Notes: generated by a model from the sequence alone, not told the origin. A stretch of DNA of 64,000 nucleotides from CAIMUS01 sp046347625 (GCA_046347625.1 JAXMFU010000001.1:372001-436000); one strand, 5' to 3'; counted from the first letter of the stretch, positions 25,844 to 34,415 are shown. Translations and numbers: made by a program.

Positions 25844-27469
25844 ATGACGGATATCTCTGAACCCCATTACTCCGGCAAAGCACAGGTCAGATTCTGTCGC
25901 GACTTGGGCGATAGCTGGCGCTATCTGGCGATGTATCTGGAAATTCCCGAGAGCGACTCCGACGGCTTCGACAAGGGCGACGAAGGTCGCGAAATTCTCA
26001 ACTGGCTGCGGCAGCGCCAGCGACTGGCCGAACTACCGGCGGCACTGGACTATATCGGGCGCCCGGAACTGGCTTTGCTGTTGCGTCCTCCGGCCCCGCC
26101 TCCATCGGAAATCCAGCGCTGGCCGGAAGAGCAAGGCTCACCCTATCCCGGCCTGACACCGTTCACAGCGGGGTATGCCCCGGTCTTTTTCGGGCGCGAC
26201 CGGCATATTGCTCTCCTGCTCGAACGGCTGCAAACCACCCGTTTCCTCGCTGTGGTCGGGGCCTCGGGTTCGGGCAAATCCTCCCTGGTGGCGGCGGGTC
26301 TGCTGCCACACCTCAAGAATAACGCCCTGCCGGGCAGTCAGGACTGGATCGTGCTGGAGTTCAAACCGGGCGGCCTCCATAACGATCCCTTCGAAGCGCT
26401 GGCCTACCAACTCGAACCGCTGCTCAAGCCGACTGGACTGTTCGCTCGGGAGATCTACCGCAAGCTCCATGCCCGCCACGGGTTGAGCGAGTTATACGGA
26501 CGGGTGCGCGCCCAGCGGAACCAGGCCGAACTCCTGCTCTTTATCGACCAGTTCGAGGAACTGTTCACGCTCTGTAGCGGGGAACACCACCCACCGTTTA
26601 TCAGTCTGCTCGATGAGGCTGCCGGAACAACCGGCTTGCGTATCGTGCTCACGTTGCGCTCGGATTTTGTCTCGCACTGCCTGGAGCATGGCCGCCTGGC
26701 GGAACGGCTCAATACCGGCTTCTACTCCCTGCCGACCCCCAATGTGGTGGATCTGTACGACATGATCACCCGGCCCGCCGCACTGGCAGGCTTGCAGTTC
26801 GAGGACCCGGAACTACCCTTGGAAATTCTCAGTGATACCGGAAATGAACCGGGTGCACTGGCACTGATGGCGGCGGCGCTGGCCGAACTTTACAAGAAGC
26901 GGACGCTGGCTGGCATACTCACGCGCGCGGCCTACGAGGAACTCGGTAAAGTCGAAGGCGTGATTGCCAACCTGGCGGATGAAGCTTACGACGCGCTCAG
27001 TACCGAGGCCCAAGCTGCCCTGGGCAGTGTCTTTGGCGAACTGGTGGAGATCGACGAGCGGGGTGTCGCCACCCGGCGGCGCGCGCCGTTGGATCAGGTC
27101 CGGCACACGCCGGCGGCCACCGAACTGATTGACCGCTTCACCGATCCCAAGATTCGTCTGCTGGTGACCAGCGAGGGCGAGAACCATCAACTCCTGGTAG
27201 AGGTGGCCCATGAAGCCCTGCTGCGAAGCCGGCCGCGACTGGTGGACTGGATCGAAACGATTCGCGATGACCGGCGGCTGCACCGCCAACTGCAACTGGC
27301 GGCGGAAACCTGGCGGGAACATGAGCGGCACAAAAGCTATCTCTGGTCCAGTGAACGGGTGCTGGAGGTGCGTGCGATGCTCCAGCGCCAACCACTGAAG
27401 TTGACCGATGAACGGTGTCTACGTTTACAACCAAGGTCGAGTCAAGCTGTATCCGTACGACCGCGCTAA
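25844..27469 (+). CDS. Death-like domain - STAND NTPase, C-terminus lost
   Basis: The death-like domain (residues 5-85, YSGKAQVRFCRDLGDSWRYLAMYLEIPE) pairs in sequence with the end of the preceding protein. Then follows an nSTAND1-type NTPase: YPGLTPF, P-loop GASGSGKSSLV (near 139) and LLLFIDQFEELFT. It is closely similar to the NTPase of the 21795 gene through VEVAHEALLRS and the winged region. Relatives continue into WD40, FGE or other sensor domains, but here the homology stops near 27410 and the last 20 residues are out-of-context sequence before IS66 remains. The ATG at 25844 is preferred over the GTG at 25832 because TGGGAG is at the right distance. Confidence 0.82.
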   Translation: MTDISEPHYSGKAQVRFCRDLGDSWRYLAMYLEIPESDSDGFDKGDEGREILNWLRQRQRLAELPAALDYIGRPELALLLRPPAPPPSEIQRWPEEQGSPYPGLTPFTAGYAPVFFGRDRHIALLLERLQTTRFLAVVGASGSGKSSLVAAGLLPHLKNNALPGSQDWIVLEFKPGGLHNDPFEALAYQLEPLLKPTGLFAREIYRKLHARHGLSELYGRVRAQRNQAELLLFIDQFEELFTLCSGEHHPPFISLLDEAAGTTGLRIVLTLRSDFVSHCLEHGRLAERLNTGFYSLPTPNVVDLYDMITRPAALAGLQFEDPELPLEILSDTGNEPGALALMAAALAELYKKRTLAGILTRAAYEELGKVEGVIANLADEAYDALSTEAQAALGSVFGELVEIDERGVATRRRAPLDQVRHTPAATELIDRFTDPKIRLLVTSEGENHQLLVEVAHEALLRSRPRLVDWIETIRDDRRLHRQLQLAAETWREHERHKSYLWSSERVLEVRAMLQRQPLKLTDERCLRLQPRSSQAVSVRPR

Positions 27470-27534
27470 CAGCGAGAGCACGATTGAATGACTGGAAACC
27501 CGCCGCCGGGAGGTGCCCGAGACGCCCTTGCCGA

Positions 27535-27788
27535 TGGCCCGTCTCATCCACATTGACCACCGCCGCTTGGCGCACCGCCGCCTGGACGTCCTCCAACCCC
27601 GGCCACGGCGGCGCTGACCGGCTCTTGGGCCTGCGAGACCGTCCCTAAGTCACTCTCCAAGTGAAATACGGCGTGGAGTAACCGTTGAATTTGGCGGGTA
27701 CTGAGGTGATACTCCCCCGCCAGGAACGCCATCAGCGCTAAGACCCCCGGGGGGCCGAACTGACCGCGCGCTACCCCGGCCGGCAGGG
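27535..27788 (-). pseudogene. IS66-family transposase fragment
   Basis: The minus strand reads LPAGVARGQFGPPGVLALMAFLAGEYHLSTRQIQRLL and, after a frame change near 27590, VQAAVRQAAVVNVDETGH. This matches the region of IS66 TnpC before and at the first catalytic Asp. Both ends are missing. One end is joined to a MITE (27789), the other to the truncated STAND gene. Confidence 0.82.
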
Positions 27789-27860
27789 CTTTCTGGGGTA
27801 GGTTTTTTGTCATTCCGGCAGGGAAGCCGGAATCCAGGGTCAGGGAGAGGGTGTGATCCC
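27789..27860. mobile_element. Partial copy of the 167-bp MITE
   Basis: From CTTTCTGGGGTAGGTTTTTT through GTGTGATCCC, this copy is essentially identical to 31974-32044, then diverges. It cuts the IS66 reading frame. Confidence 0.85.
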
Positions 27861-28254
27861 ACTTTTACTTCAGGGATACGGTATTTATAGTGGTTATTAA
27901 ATGGATAGAATACATTGCATTCAATAAAAATTTTACTTTCCAAGTATTTTCAGGCACTTACATTAACTTCCATGTTTTCACGCCAGGAATAACCGCTATA
28001 AGTATCATTCCTAAGCCGGATTTGAGAAACCGAATTTCACGCGCCTTTGAGTAGCCAGGCTTACATCAATTCTTTATAGGTTTCGGCCCTAAAGGTGCGC
28101 CGGGCGCACCCTACCAATGCTTTTAGGATCCGCACCTAAGCAGTTTTCCCTCTTTCAACTCCACACTAAACCTCTCCTATCAAGGGGAGAGGGAATGATA
28201 GCAATAATGCCCGTCGCGGATTGGTCTTTACTCGGATTTTGAAACGAACACAGT
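27861..28254. other. AT-rich spacer without a recognised gene
   Basis: I see no coding sequence. The stretch has a GGTGCGCCGGGCGCACCCTACC palindrome fragment at about 28094-28115 and a CCTCTCC/GGGAGAGG hairpin near 28173-28191. Confidence 0.6.
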
Positions 28255-28754
28255 TTAGCCGCGCCGCGCCGTAATGGTGCGCTTATCGCCGGTATGCAGC
28301 ACGAGCGCGCCGTCGGGACTCAGCGTAAACCGTTGCACATTTTTCAATATCTCCGTAAATAATCGTCGATTTCGAGCTTCCAGCCGGGCTCATTGCCGGT
28401 CGCACGGAAAAGCTTCGCCTCCGTTCCCTCTTTCGTGCATTCGGGATAGGTCTGCCCTCTGACGACCAGCGTTGCCCGGTTGCCCTTGGACCAGAAGGTT
28501 GTGGCAGGGTCACCGGTCGCCTGGTATTTGGCTCCCGACGCCGTCTTCACCGGCTGCATCTCGAAGGTCTCCTCGCCGACCGTCAGATACATCGTATTAT
28601 TCCTGAATCCAATCGAACCGGTTCGATTGCCACAGCGGAATGTGGTGGTACGCAACATCGTGCCGGAGCCGTCTTGGGCGCCACCGGCGCAGACCGTAAG
28701 ACTCGACATGAATCCAATAGCCATGATGGTCATGGCGAAAAAGCGGGATATCAC
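28255..28754 (-). pseudogene. MliC-COG3650-META envelope protein, decayed
   Basis: The first 136 codons encode a signal-peptide-like start (MISRFFAMTIMAIGFMSSLTV, Cys next) and an MliC-like lysozyme-inhibitor domain (FRCGNRTGSIGFRNNTMYLT, then ATTFWSKGNRATLVVRG). FRATGNEPGWKLEI, the start of a COG3650 domain, follows. The frame then stops, but another frame continues with NVQRFTLSPDGALVLHTGDK and RTITARR, the end of a META/HslJ domain, to a stop at 28255. The middle of the COG3650 domain and most of the META domain appear to be deleted, with a frame change. The intact ancestor would be an exported or lipid-anchored envelope protein. Confidence 0.72.
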
Positions 28755-28796
28755 TTTGACCTACTCAACTTCTATAAGGGTTCTATAAGAGATCCA

Positions 28797-28880
28797 TCAG
28801 GACGTTCGATAACTCTGGATCCAGATGTGGCTGTCGAGGACGATCACGTGAGGTATTCCCAATCGACTTCCTCGATCAGG
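28797..28880 (-). pseudogene. Possible PIN-domain N-terminal fragment
   Basis: The minus strand reads IPHVIVLDSHIWIQ, close to the first strand and catalytic Asp of PIN domains (usually LLLDTHIWLW), and then stops. It is too short to be sure. Confidence 0.35.
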
Positions 28881-28883
28881 GAA

Positions 28884-28956
28884 CTTAGGTGATTTCTGGC
28901 AAAGACTATACCGGAAAGTCGGGCGTGGGTGGGTCTGGATTCCCCTCCTTGGATAA
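28884..28956. repeat. Interspersed 70-base repeat, copy 1
   Basis: TTAGGTGATTTCTGGCAAAG and the next 50 bases recur with few changes at 35181-35252, on both sides of the mobile-element cluster. Confidence 0.8.
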
Positions 28957-29056
28957 GGAGGGGTGGCGCGCCGCGCCGGGGTGGTTCGATCGTGCGGACT
29001 GAACCCCCCCGCCCTTCGGGCACCCCCCCTTGGCAGGGGGGGAATAAAGACCAGAC
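28937..29056. repeat. Inverted copy of the 4505-4616 repeat
   Basis: Read on the minus strand, the segment matches 4505-4616, with the TCTTTATTCCCCC start, the GTGCCCGAAGGGCGGGG hairpin, and the CACCCCGGCGC and CCTCCTTATCCAAGGAGGGG ends. Confidence 0.85.
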
Positions 29057-29296
29057 CCACAGGTATGATCTTTTTCGGAAATCACCTTACCAGATCGCCC
29101 AGGGTTTTGCCTTTGCCAGCGATGGATGCCGGGAACCCGGCGGCTCTCGCCGGCTTCGACGGCATTTTGCAAAGCAGCCCGGCTGCAGGCCGAAGGCCGG
29201 AATCCGGGGTTCGGGGACGGAACCTGGATTACGCTCCGCAGGCTCCGCTCCAGGTTGGGTAGGGTTCGATGTTATCATCTTCCCCTCCCGTTCAAG

Positions 29297-29400
29297 TGGA
29301 GTAGGCCGCCGGCGAGGTCCCGCTGGCGCGGGCCTTTTCCGTCGGCCCCTCCCCGAACCGCGTGTGCAAGTTTTCCCTGCGCGCGGCTCTCCCGTGATTT
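29297..29400 (-). other. Possible group II intron remnant
   Basis: The minus strand reads GGGAGAGCCGCGCGCAGGG, AAAACTTGCACACGCGGTTC and GGGGAGGGG, resembling the GAGCCG...CGGTTC stem-loop of bacterial group II introns, followed by GGCCTACTCCACTTGA. No reverse transcriptase or domain V was found. Group IIC introns are known to insert next to attC sites, and an attC lies 90 bases away. Confidence 0.35.
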
Positions 29401-29426
29401 ATGCCGCACCACGCTGTCGCAGTCGC

Positions 29427-29489
29427 GAATGCCAAGCTATTGCACTGACGGCAATCAGCAACAGGATGTTCCGTAATCTTATACAATCA
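29427..29489 (-). pseudogene. 5' relic of an excalibur-protein cassette
   Basis: These 63 bases are almost identical to 39221-39283, the start region of the excalibur-domain cassette. Only the 5' end next to the attC remains. Confidence 0.8.
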
Positions 29490-29549
29490 GCCTAACATGC
29501 CAAGCTCAGGCGTGGCCGGCAGGCCGTCGCCTGGAGCGCAAAGTTAGGC
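29490..29549 (-). other. attC site of the BrnT/BrnA cassette
   Basis: GCCTAAC...GTTAGGC ends bound a 60-base imperfect palindrome (CAAGCTCAGGCG / CGCCTGGAGCG). It is an outlying member of the integron attC family. Confidence 0.85.
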
Positions 29550-29551
29550 CG

Positions 29552-29914
29552 TCACGATTCCCCGATGGCCTTGCGCAAAACATCGTTGATGCGAGTCTGC
29601 CAGCCCGGTCCCTGGGCCTTGAAGTGCTCGATCACGTCGGCGTCCAGCCGGATCGTCGTCAGGACCTTGGTCGGCTCCTTCTGCGGGCCCCGCTGGCCGC
29701 GGCGCCGCCGGCGCTCATCGAGCGCTTGGCGCACGGCCTTGGGACCTCCGCCGTGGGTCACCACAGCGTCTTTCCAGAACGCGTCAACGGCTTCGGGGTC
29801 GTTGGGGTCGTAGGGGCACTCCGGATCGTCTACGTGGTCCGGGGCTTGCTTAATCAGCTCCTCCCAATCCTTATCGGTGACGGGAAAGCGCTTGCCGGTA
29901 TCGTTTGATTTGAT
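29552..29914 (-). pseudogene. brnA: BrnA-type antitoxin with lost start codon
   Basis: The C-terminal part is a clear BrnA ribbon-helix-helix antitoxin (PTKVLTTIRLDADVIEHFKA, then GPGWQTRINDVLRKAIG). The frame is open upstream through IKSNDTGKRFPVTDKDWEEL to 29914, giving the usual 120 residues, but the codon at the natural start is ATC instead of ATG. The first usual start codon is a GTG at 29764, which would yield only the C-terminal 70 residues. Truncated expression is therefore possible. It lies next to its toxin gene, which is also damaged. Confidence 0.78.
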
Positions 29915-30149
29915 GGGGCGTCGCCTTCCGTAGCGAGATCACATGCCGGGCCTCGCCACGTTCGGTGTAGGTCATGTGAACGATAGACTCACGCAGCCAG
30001 CCGATCAGGTTAATGCGCTGCTCACTGTAGTCCTCGCGCGTGTCCTCTTCGCTGATCATAGGGTAGTCGAAGACCGCCTCGCAACCCACGAAGTCCCAGC
30101 CGTGGTCTTTGATATTACTCTGGTGCTTCGGCTCATCTCAAGTGATCAT
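29871..30149 (-). pseudogene. brnT: BrnT-type toxin with nonsense mutation at codon 4
   Basis: The frame from the ATG at 30149 reads MIT-stop-DEPKHQSNIKDHGWDF and then the BrnT core (AVFDYPMISEEDTRED, RGEARHVISLRKATPH). Relatives begin with MxxxWDE, so the TGA at 30138-30140 replaces a Trp codon (TGG). The rest, 92 residues, is normal for this RelE-like RNase. Together with the missing antitoxin start this is a dead cassette. Confidence 0.82.
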
Positions 30150-30206
30150 ACTTCCATTATACTAACAAACCAATGACCGGCCGATCTTTTTGTTACTACA
30201 GTATGA

Positions 30207-30225
30207 GGTCTAACGCCCAAGCTCA
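30207..30225 (-). other. Truncated attC half-site
   Basis: GGTCTAACGCCCAAGCTCA matches the left end of the attC sites in the array and then changes to mobile-element sequence. It marks the point where an insertion or deletion cut the array. Confidence 0.7.
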
Positions 30226-30343
30226 AGCACTGATTGATACCTTCGAGTATTTTGCTCCGTCCATTGAGCGATGCTGAGTTTGGCAAGCTGTTTTGGCCCA
30301 TTTCGGCACTCTCATTTGGCCCACCTGACCAGGGTAAACATCA

Positions 30344-31150
30344 TTACGTGTCCTGTTGAGGACGGTGAGCCTGCCGTTCCAGGGTGGTGGGTTTACGGCT
30401 GGCCAGGGTTCGCTTGAAACGATAGCTATCCGTGCCCGTTTCAATGAGATGGGCCCGATCCGTGAGCCGGTCCAGCAACGCTTTGCATAAGCGCGCGTTC
30501 GGAACCACCTAAGTCCATTCGGAAAACGGTAAATGGGTGGTAATGATCCAGGCCGTGCGTTCGGCCTGTTCACTGATGACCTGAAACCGCAATTCAGCGC
30601 CGCCCTGGGCAAAGGGAACATAACCCACTTCATCCAGGACGATCAGGTCCAGCCGGCGCCAGCGTTGCAGAGTCCGTCCCAGCAGATGCTGTTGTTGCGC
30701 TTCGACCCGTTCGTTGACCAAGCCGGCCGCGGTGATAAAGCGGGCCCGTTGTTGCTGGCGACAGGCCGCTACGCACAGACCGGTGGTCAGATGGGTTTTG
30801 CCGGTGCCCGAGTCGCCGAGGAAAATGATCGGCTCGGCCCGGTCAAGAGAGTGGCCTTCGGCGAGTTGTTGCAGCCGGGCGGCAGAGATCTGGGGAGCGG
30901 CGCTGAAATCGAAGTCCTCCCAGGTTTTCAGTCGGGGCACGTGGGCCTCCTGTAAGCGGCGCGCGATCACACGCCGCTCCCGTTCATCGACCTCAGCGGC
31001 CAGCAGGCTGGCCAGGTAGGCCAGCGGTGGCTGCGGCTGCCGCAGCGCCTCTTGGGCCAGGCGTTCACACGGGGCGGCCACGGTGGCTAACCGCAGAACG
31101 CGGCAGTACTCCCGGATGGTGGCGAGGTCCAACGCGGTGGCGGCGGTCAT
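30344..31150 (-). pseudogene. istB: IS21-family helper ATPase IstB with internal stop
   Basis: A different IS21-type istB from the one at 1103. It has IFLGDSGTGKTHL (Walker A), LIVLDEVGYVPF (Walker B) and ITTHLPFSEWT, where a TAG (30509-30511) interrupts the frame. In the same frame the family sequence continues (VVPNARLCKALLDRLTDRAH, then ETGTDSYRFKRT) to a stop at 30344. A single base change (CAG to TAG) would explain it. The partner istA remains lie upstream. Confidence 0.87.
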
Positions 31151-31305
31151 GCTACCGTCTCCTGGAGAGCGGTCGCCGTCGTGACCAGCCGTTGGTCATC
31201 GCCGTCCAGGTCGGGCCGTGGTCGGGTGACAGAGTCCGCGGGGGTGAGGTCGGTAGGGGCTAAGCTGGGCACGACGGCTGGCGCCAGCGGCGGTGCCGTC
31301 AGGAA

Positions 31306-32320
31306 CTAGCGGACGGTAGCGGCATCATCCGTCCCACGGGTCAAGGCCTGGTGGATCGCCCGGGTCCGGCGGTCATAGCCCTGCTGCCGCCCTAACTGGA
31401 GCCGTTCAATCATTTGGCGTGAGCCTTCCTGGACACCCTGCCGTTCCCGCCGCCAGGCCCAGCGGTAATCATGAGCCGCGGTCCACCGTCCTGCCGCGCG
31501 CCATTGGGCCAACGGCGTAGAACCAGCCAGTGCCCCCGGCTGGTGTCGCAACGCCTCCAGGTAGTGCTCCAATTCCAGCACCGGCTGCCGGCGCCGATAA
31601 CCGCGCGCATGGCAGGCGACTTCCCGCCCGCCGTGCCAGATCGCGACGGTCAGCGGGGCGACCCGCACGCGGACCTGGGTCCCCGGCAGAAGCGGGGTGG
31701 AATACCCATTGGTTCGCACGTGGACGCACCCTTTACCATCAACCCGGCAGGTATGCTCTTCGGTCAGGTCCAAGTCCTCGGCCTGCAACGGGAGTCGGTG
31801 AGGTCGTTCCAGCGCCACGGCTTGACCGACCGTCAGCGTGCCTTCCGGCAGGCGCCGCGGTTCCTCTTTCTGGCAGGCGCGCAGTAGGCGTTCATTCAGT
31901 TCCTCCCAGCGGGCCACCGGAGGAATCGGTACCAGGCGATGGCGGCGACAATAGCCCACTCCCCCTTCTACCCCTTTCTGGGGTAGGTTTTTTGTCATTC
32001 CGGCAGGGAAGCCGGAATCCAGGGTCAGGGAGAGGGTGTGATCCCGCGTTTACTTCCCTGTAACTGGGTTCCGGCATTCCCTGCCGGAACGACAGCTTGT
32101 CCCCGTTTACCCAACTACTCTAAAAACCTAGCCCAGAAAGCCCTTCTACCCCCCCTTTCTCATGACCTTGCGCCGGGGTGCAGAAGGACGCCTCGAACTG
32201 CCAATGGGATCGAAACACGAGCAAGCGGGTCGTTTCCTGCCGCGGGTGGCCCCGCAGAATCTTCTTGGCCGCGCTGGTCAAATGGTCATACCGCAGCCGC
32301 CGAAACCCACCACCAAAATT
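31306..32320 (-). pseudogene. istA: IS21-family transposase IstA, C-terminal part split by a MITE
   Basis: From about 32320 the minus strand encodes RRLRYDHLTSAAKKILRG and FRSHWQFEASFCTPAQGHEK, then GGVEG. After a 167-base insertion it continues with GVEGGVGYCRRHRLVPIP and the C-terminal IstA region (GYSTPLLPGTQVRVRVAPLT) to 31306. The N-terminal half is missing; an IS630 element begins at 32394. The gene is inactive. Confidence 0.85.
31974..32140. mobile_element. 167-bp MITE with 11-bp target duplication
   Basis: Terminal inverted repeats are CTTTCTGGGGTAGGTTTTTT and CTTTCTGGGCTAGGTTTTTA (18 of 20 match). The target CCCTTCTACCC is duplicated exactly on both sides (31963-31973 and 32141-32151). 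The interior has two GGCAGGGAA-type palindromes and no gene. It sits inside the istA remnant, so it moved in after that IS21 element. Partial copies are at 19899-20010 and 27789-27860. Confidence 0.9.
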
Positions 32321-32419
32321 CGGTGGCACATTGAATGGGAAGTTGTAGGCCCAAATGTTTCCTCCCAAAGGGCTGCCGCAGCGTGGGCAACTTATACCAA
32401 ATGGTACTAAAATACTACT

Positions 32420-33020
32420 TTAAGCAGTATCTGGTACCATTCCAATTTTTTGAAGGGCATCGAAGATAAAACTCCTCTTAGTTAACGAGGCAAAGAAGGC
32501 TTTCGGTTTGGATAAGAAAAGTTGATTGAGCGTCTTTTTCAAGACCTCTAAATTAGGAAAAATCTGATTAGCAATTTCATCTTTAGCCCAGTCCCATAAC
32601 TGCTCGGCTGAGTTCACTTGGGGGCTGTGTGGGGGTTGATAAAGGAGCATGACATTATCTGGCATGATCAACTCATTTCCACAGTGGAAACGCGCATTGT
32701 CGGTTTGAATGACATGGAAATCCGCAGGGTACTGTTGCGAAAAATCATTGAGAAATTGCTGAAAATTTTCAGTATTGACGTGGTCATACGTTTGCATCAT
32801 GTACTCACCCGTCAATGGTTCTACCACCCCGTACAAATAGAAGGCTTTAAACAGCCACTGCACTTTCACTAAGGGTTTAACTCTTTTCAGAGTCAGCCGC
32901 CGGCGTGTAATCGTCTTTAAGCCAAACCGACTCTCGTCCTGAGCCCAATAACGAATCCTAGAATATCTTTCTAAACAAGGGCTTGCTATTTCATTCAGGC
33001 TGCCAGGCACCGTTTTTTTT
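32420..33020 (-). CDS. IS630 transposase, catalytic DDE part (ORF B)
   Basis: The catalytic half carries WAQDESRFGLKT (first Asp), HVIQTDNARFH (second Asp) and YQPPHSPQVNSAEQLWDWAKDE (Glu). It is normally made as a fusion with ORF A by slippage at the A9 run. The annotated start of this frame is not a believable independent start. All catalytic residues are present, so the element may be active if the frameshift occurs. Confidence 0.87.
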
Positions 33021-33501
33021 TAAATTCTTCAACCGCGTCTGGATCGTGATCAACGGCATACGGTCGAGGCACTTTGAGGTCCGCTTTAAGTCGGTATTTA
33101 ACAGTCCCAAAAACGGTTGAATACGGAACTTCTAATCCCTGGGTTTCTTTGAGCCAAACTTGGATGGCTTTATAACTGGGAAACCCTTCCGGTTGCGCCA
33201 GTTTTTCTTTTAAGTGGCATTGGATTTCTACTGGGATAGAAGGGGCTAAATTGCCGCCGCGATAATTGAGATGAAGTAAACCGGTTAAGCCGCGGCGGCG
33301 ATAGCGATCGATCCATTGCCCAATGGCAAATTGACTTCGGTTTAACAACTTCCCCAAAGCTTGTCGAGTCTTGGCTTGACCGGTTTTGTACCAGTACAAA
33401 AATTGTAAGCGTTCCCGCCGGCGCACATCTTTCTCTTGTTTGAGCAAAGTGGCTAGGGTTTCGGGTGACTCTGTCACTTCAAATTTGAACACTCGGCACA
33501 T
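32995..33501 (-). CDS. IS630 transposase, N-terminal HTH part (ORF A)
   Basis: A 168-residue protein with two helix-turn-helix stretches (AKTRQALGKLLNRSQFAIGQWIDRYRRRG and SYKAIQVWLKETQGLEVPYS), the DNA-binding half of an IS630 transposase. The end, EEFKKK, lies at a run of nine T on the plus strand (33013-33021), that is A9 in the mRNA. A frameshift there joins it to ORF B. Whether this is programmed or a mutation cannot be decided here; many IS630 members use such a slippery site. Confidence 0.88.
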   Translation of the reverse strand: MCRVFKFEVTESPETLATLLKQEKDVRRRERLQFLYWYKTGQAKTRQALGKLLNRSQFAIGQWIDRYRRRGLTGLLHLNYRGGNLAPSIPVEIQCHLKEKLAQPEGFPSYKAIQVWLKETQGLEVPYSTVFGTVKYRLKADLKVPRPYAVDHDPDAVEEFKKKRCLAA

Positions 33502-33701
33502 GGTTATCTCTCCATACTAAATGCTTATATAATACATAATTCTAGTAGTATTTGGTATTAGCTGGCATATCAAGCGATTGAAATCCGCCTTCGAGTACTC
33601 TAAAGTGAACCCCTTTGTCTAGACAGAAAATCAAAAAGTTTAAGATAGCCTTAGAGTCCCGTTATCACAGTGGCACCCGAGTGGCATATTCCGACGCAAA
33701 T

Positions 33702-33810
33702 CGGCCACCCATTCCGATCCAAACCGGCCACCCATTCCGATCCAAACCGGCCACGGTTTCCGATCTGAAATCGGCCACCCATTCCGATCCAAACCGACCA
33801 CGGTTTCCGA
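33702..33810. repeat. Tandem 23-base repeat, about 4.7 copies
   Basis: Units of CGGCCACCCATTCCGATCC plus AAAC repeat directly, with two units carrying a CGGCCACGGTTTCCGA variant. No spacer diversity is seen, so it is not a CRISPR array. Such GGCCAC...CCGAT repeats resemble the multiple terminal repeats of some IS21-family elements, which suggests an IS end. Confidence 0.8.
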
Positions 33811-33861
33811 CTTAATACTATTTCTTTATAGGTTCGAGCATTATTTATTTTCAAGTAGCCA

Positions 33862-34290
33862 AACCTGCTTTCTTTAATGCAGAAATAATAAAGTCATATC
33901 CTGTAAGAGAAGCAATGCTCTCTGGTGTCAATAAATTCAAGACGGCATTCATCTCTCTACGCAACTCATCCAAGGTCTCTACCGTTAACCAACTTAACTT
34001 GTCTTTAATCGATTGCCAGACTCGCTCAATCGGATTGACATCGGGGCTATAAGCCGGTTAAAAGAGCAAAATGACATTCTCTGGAAGGCTAAGATTTTTC
34101 GCCAGGTGAGGGGAAGCATTATCGACTTGAAGGATATTCAAACTAGCGCTATACGTCTGAGAAAACTCATTGACAAAAGCTTGAAAGCACACGCTGTTTA
34201 AATAAGGTAACTCTAAAAAGAAATTCTCTCCGGTTAATGGCTCTACGGCACCAGCCCTTTAAAGGTGCCCCAAACTACTTGCGATGGTTG
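33862..34290 (-). pseudogene. IS630-like transposase remnant, second type
   Basis: The minus strand encodes VNEFSQTYSASLNILQVDNASPHLAKNLSLPENVILL, an in-frame TAA, then PAYSPDVNPIERVWQSIKDKLSW and ALTGYDF-like C-terminal sequence. It is a different IS630 member from the one at 32394, with an internal stop and no N-terminal half. Confidence 0.82.
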
Positions 34291-34385
34291 ACCAGCAATT
34301 TGGCGGTCGCTTGATGAGGATGCTTCGGATCAAACTGGCGTGGGGGAGTGGGTTTCTTGGGTCCCCGCGGGTGTTTGCGAAAGCG
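34275..34385 (-). pseudogene. Possible transposase C-terminal relic
   Basis: The minus strand reads RGPKKPTPPRQFDPKHPHQA and TAKLLVNHRK before a stop. This resembles the basic C-terminal tail of IS4-type transposases. Only about 35 codons remain. Confidence 0.45.
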
Positions 34386-34415
34386 GGCCAAGCACACCTT
34401 GCCGGCCAAGTAATT

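Larger units (their letters stand above)
32394..33559 (-). mobile_element. IS630-family insertion sequence
   Basis: The ends TATACCAAATGGTACTAAAA and the inverted TAATACCAAATACTACTAG bound two overlapping transposase frames. IS630 elements insert at TA, which fits both tips. The element lies against the second IS21 remnant. A truncated inverted relic of the same element is at 35252-35443. Confidence 0.88.

Noticed and set aside
27400..27534. Short plus-strand peptide MNGVYVYNQGRVKLYPYDRA considered as a gene
   Set aside because: It is followed by a stop after 27 codons and sits at a junction of relics; I could not assign it.
33702..33810. Tandem 23-base repeats considered as a CRISPR array
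   Set aside because: The units are contiguous with no unique spacers, and no cas genes are near.
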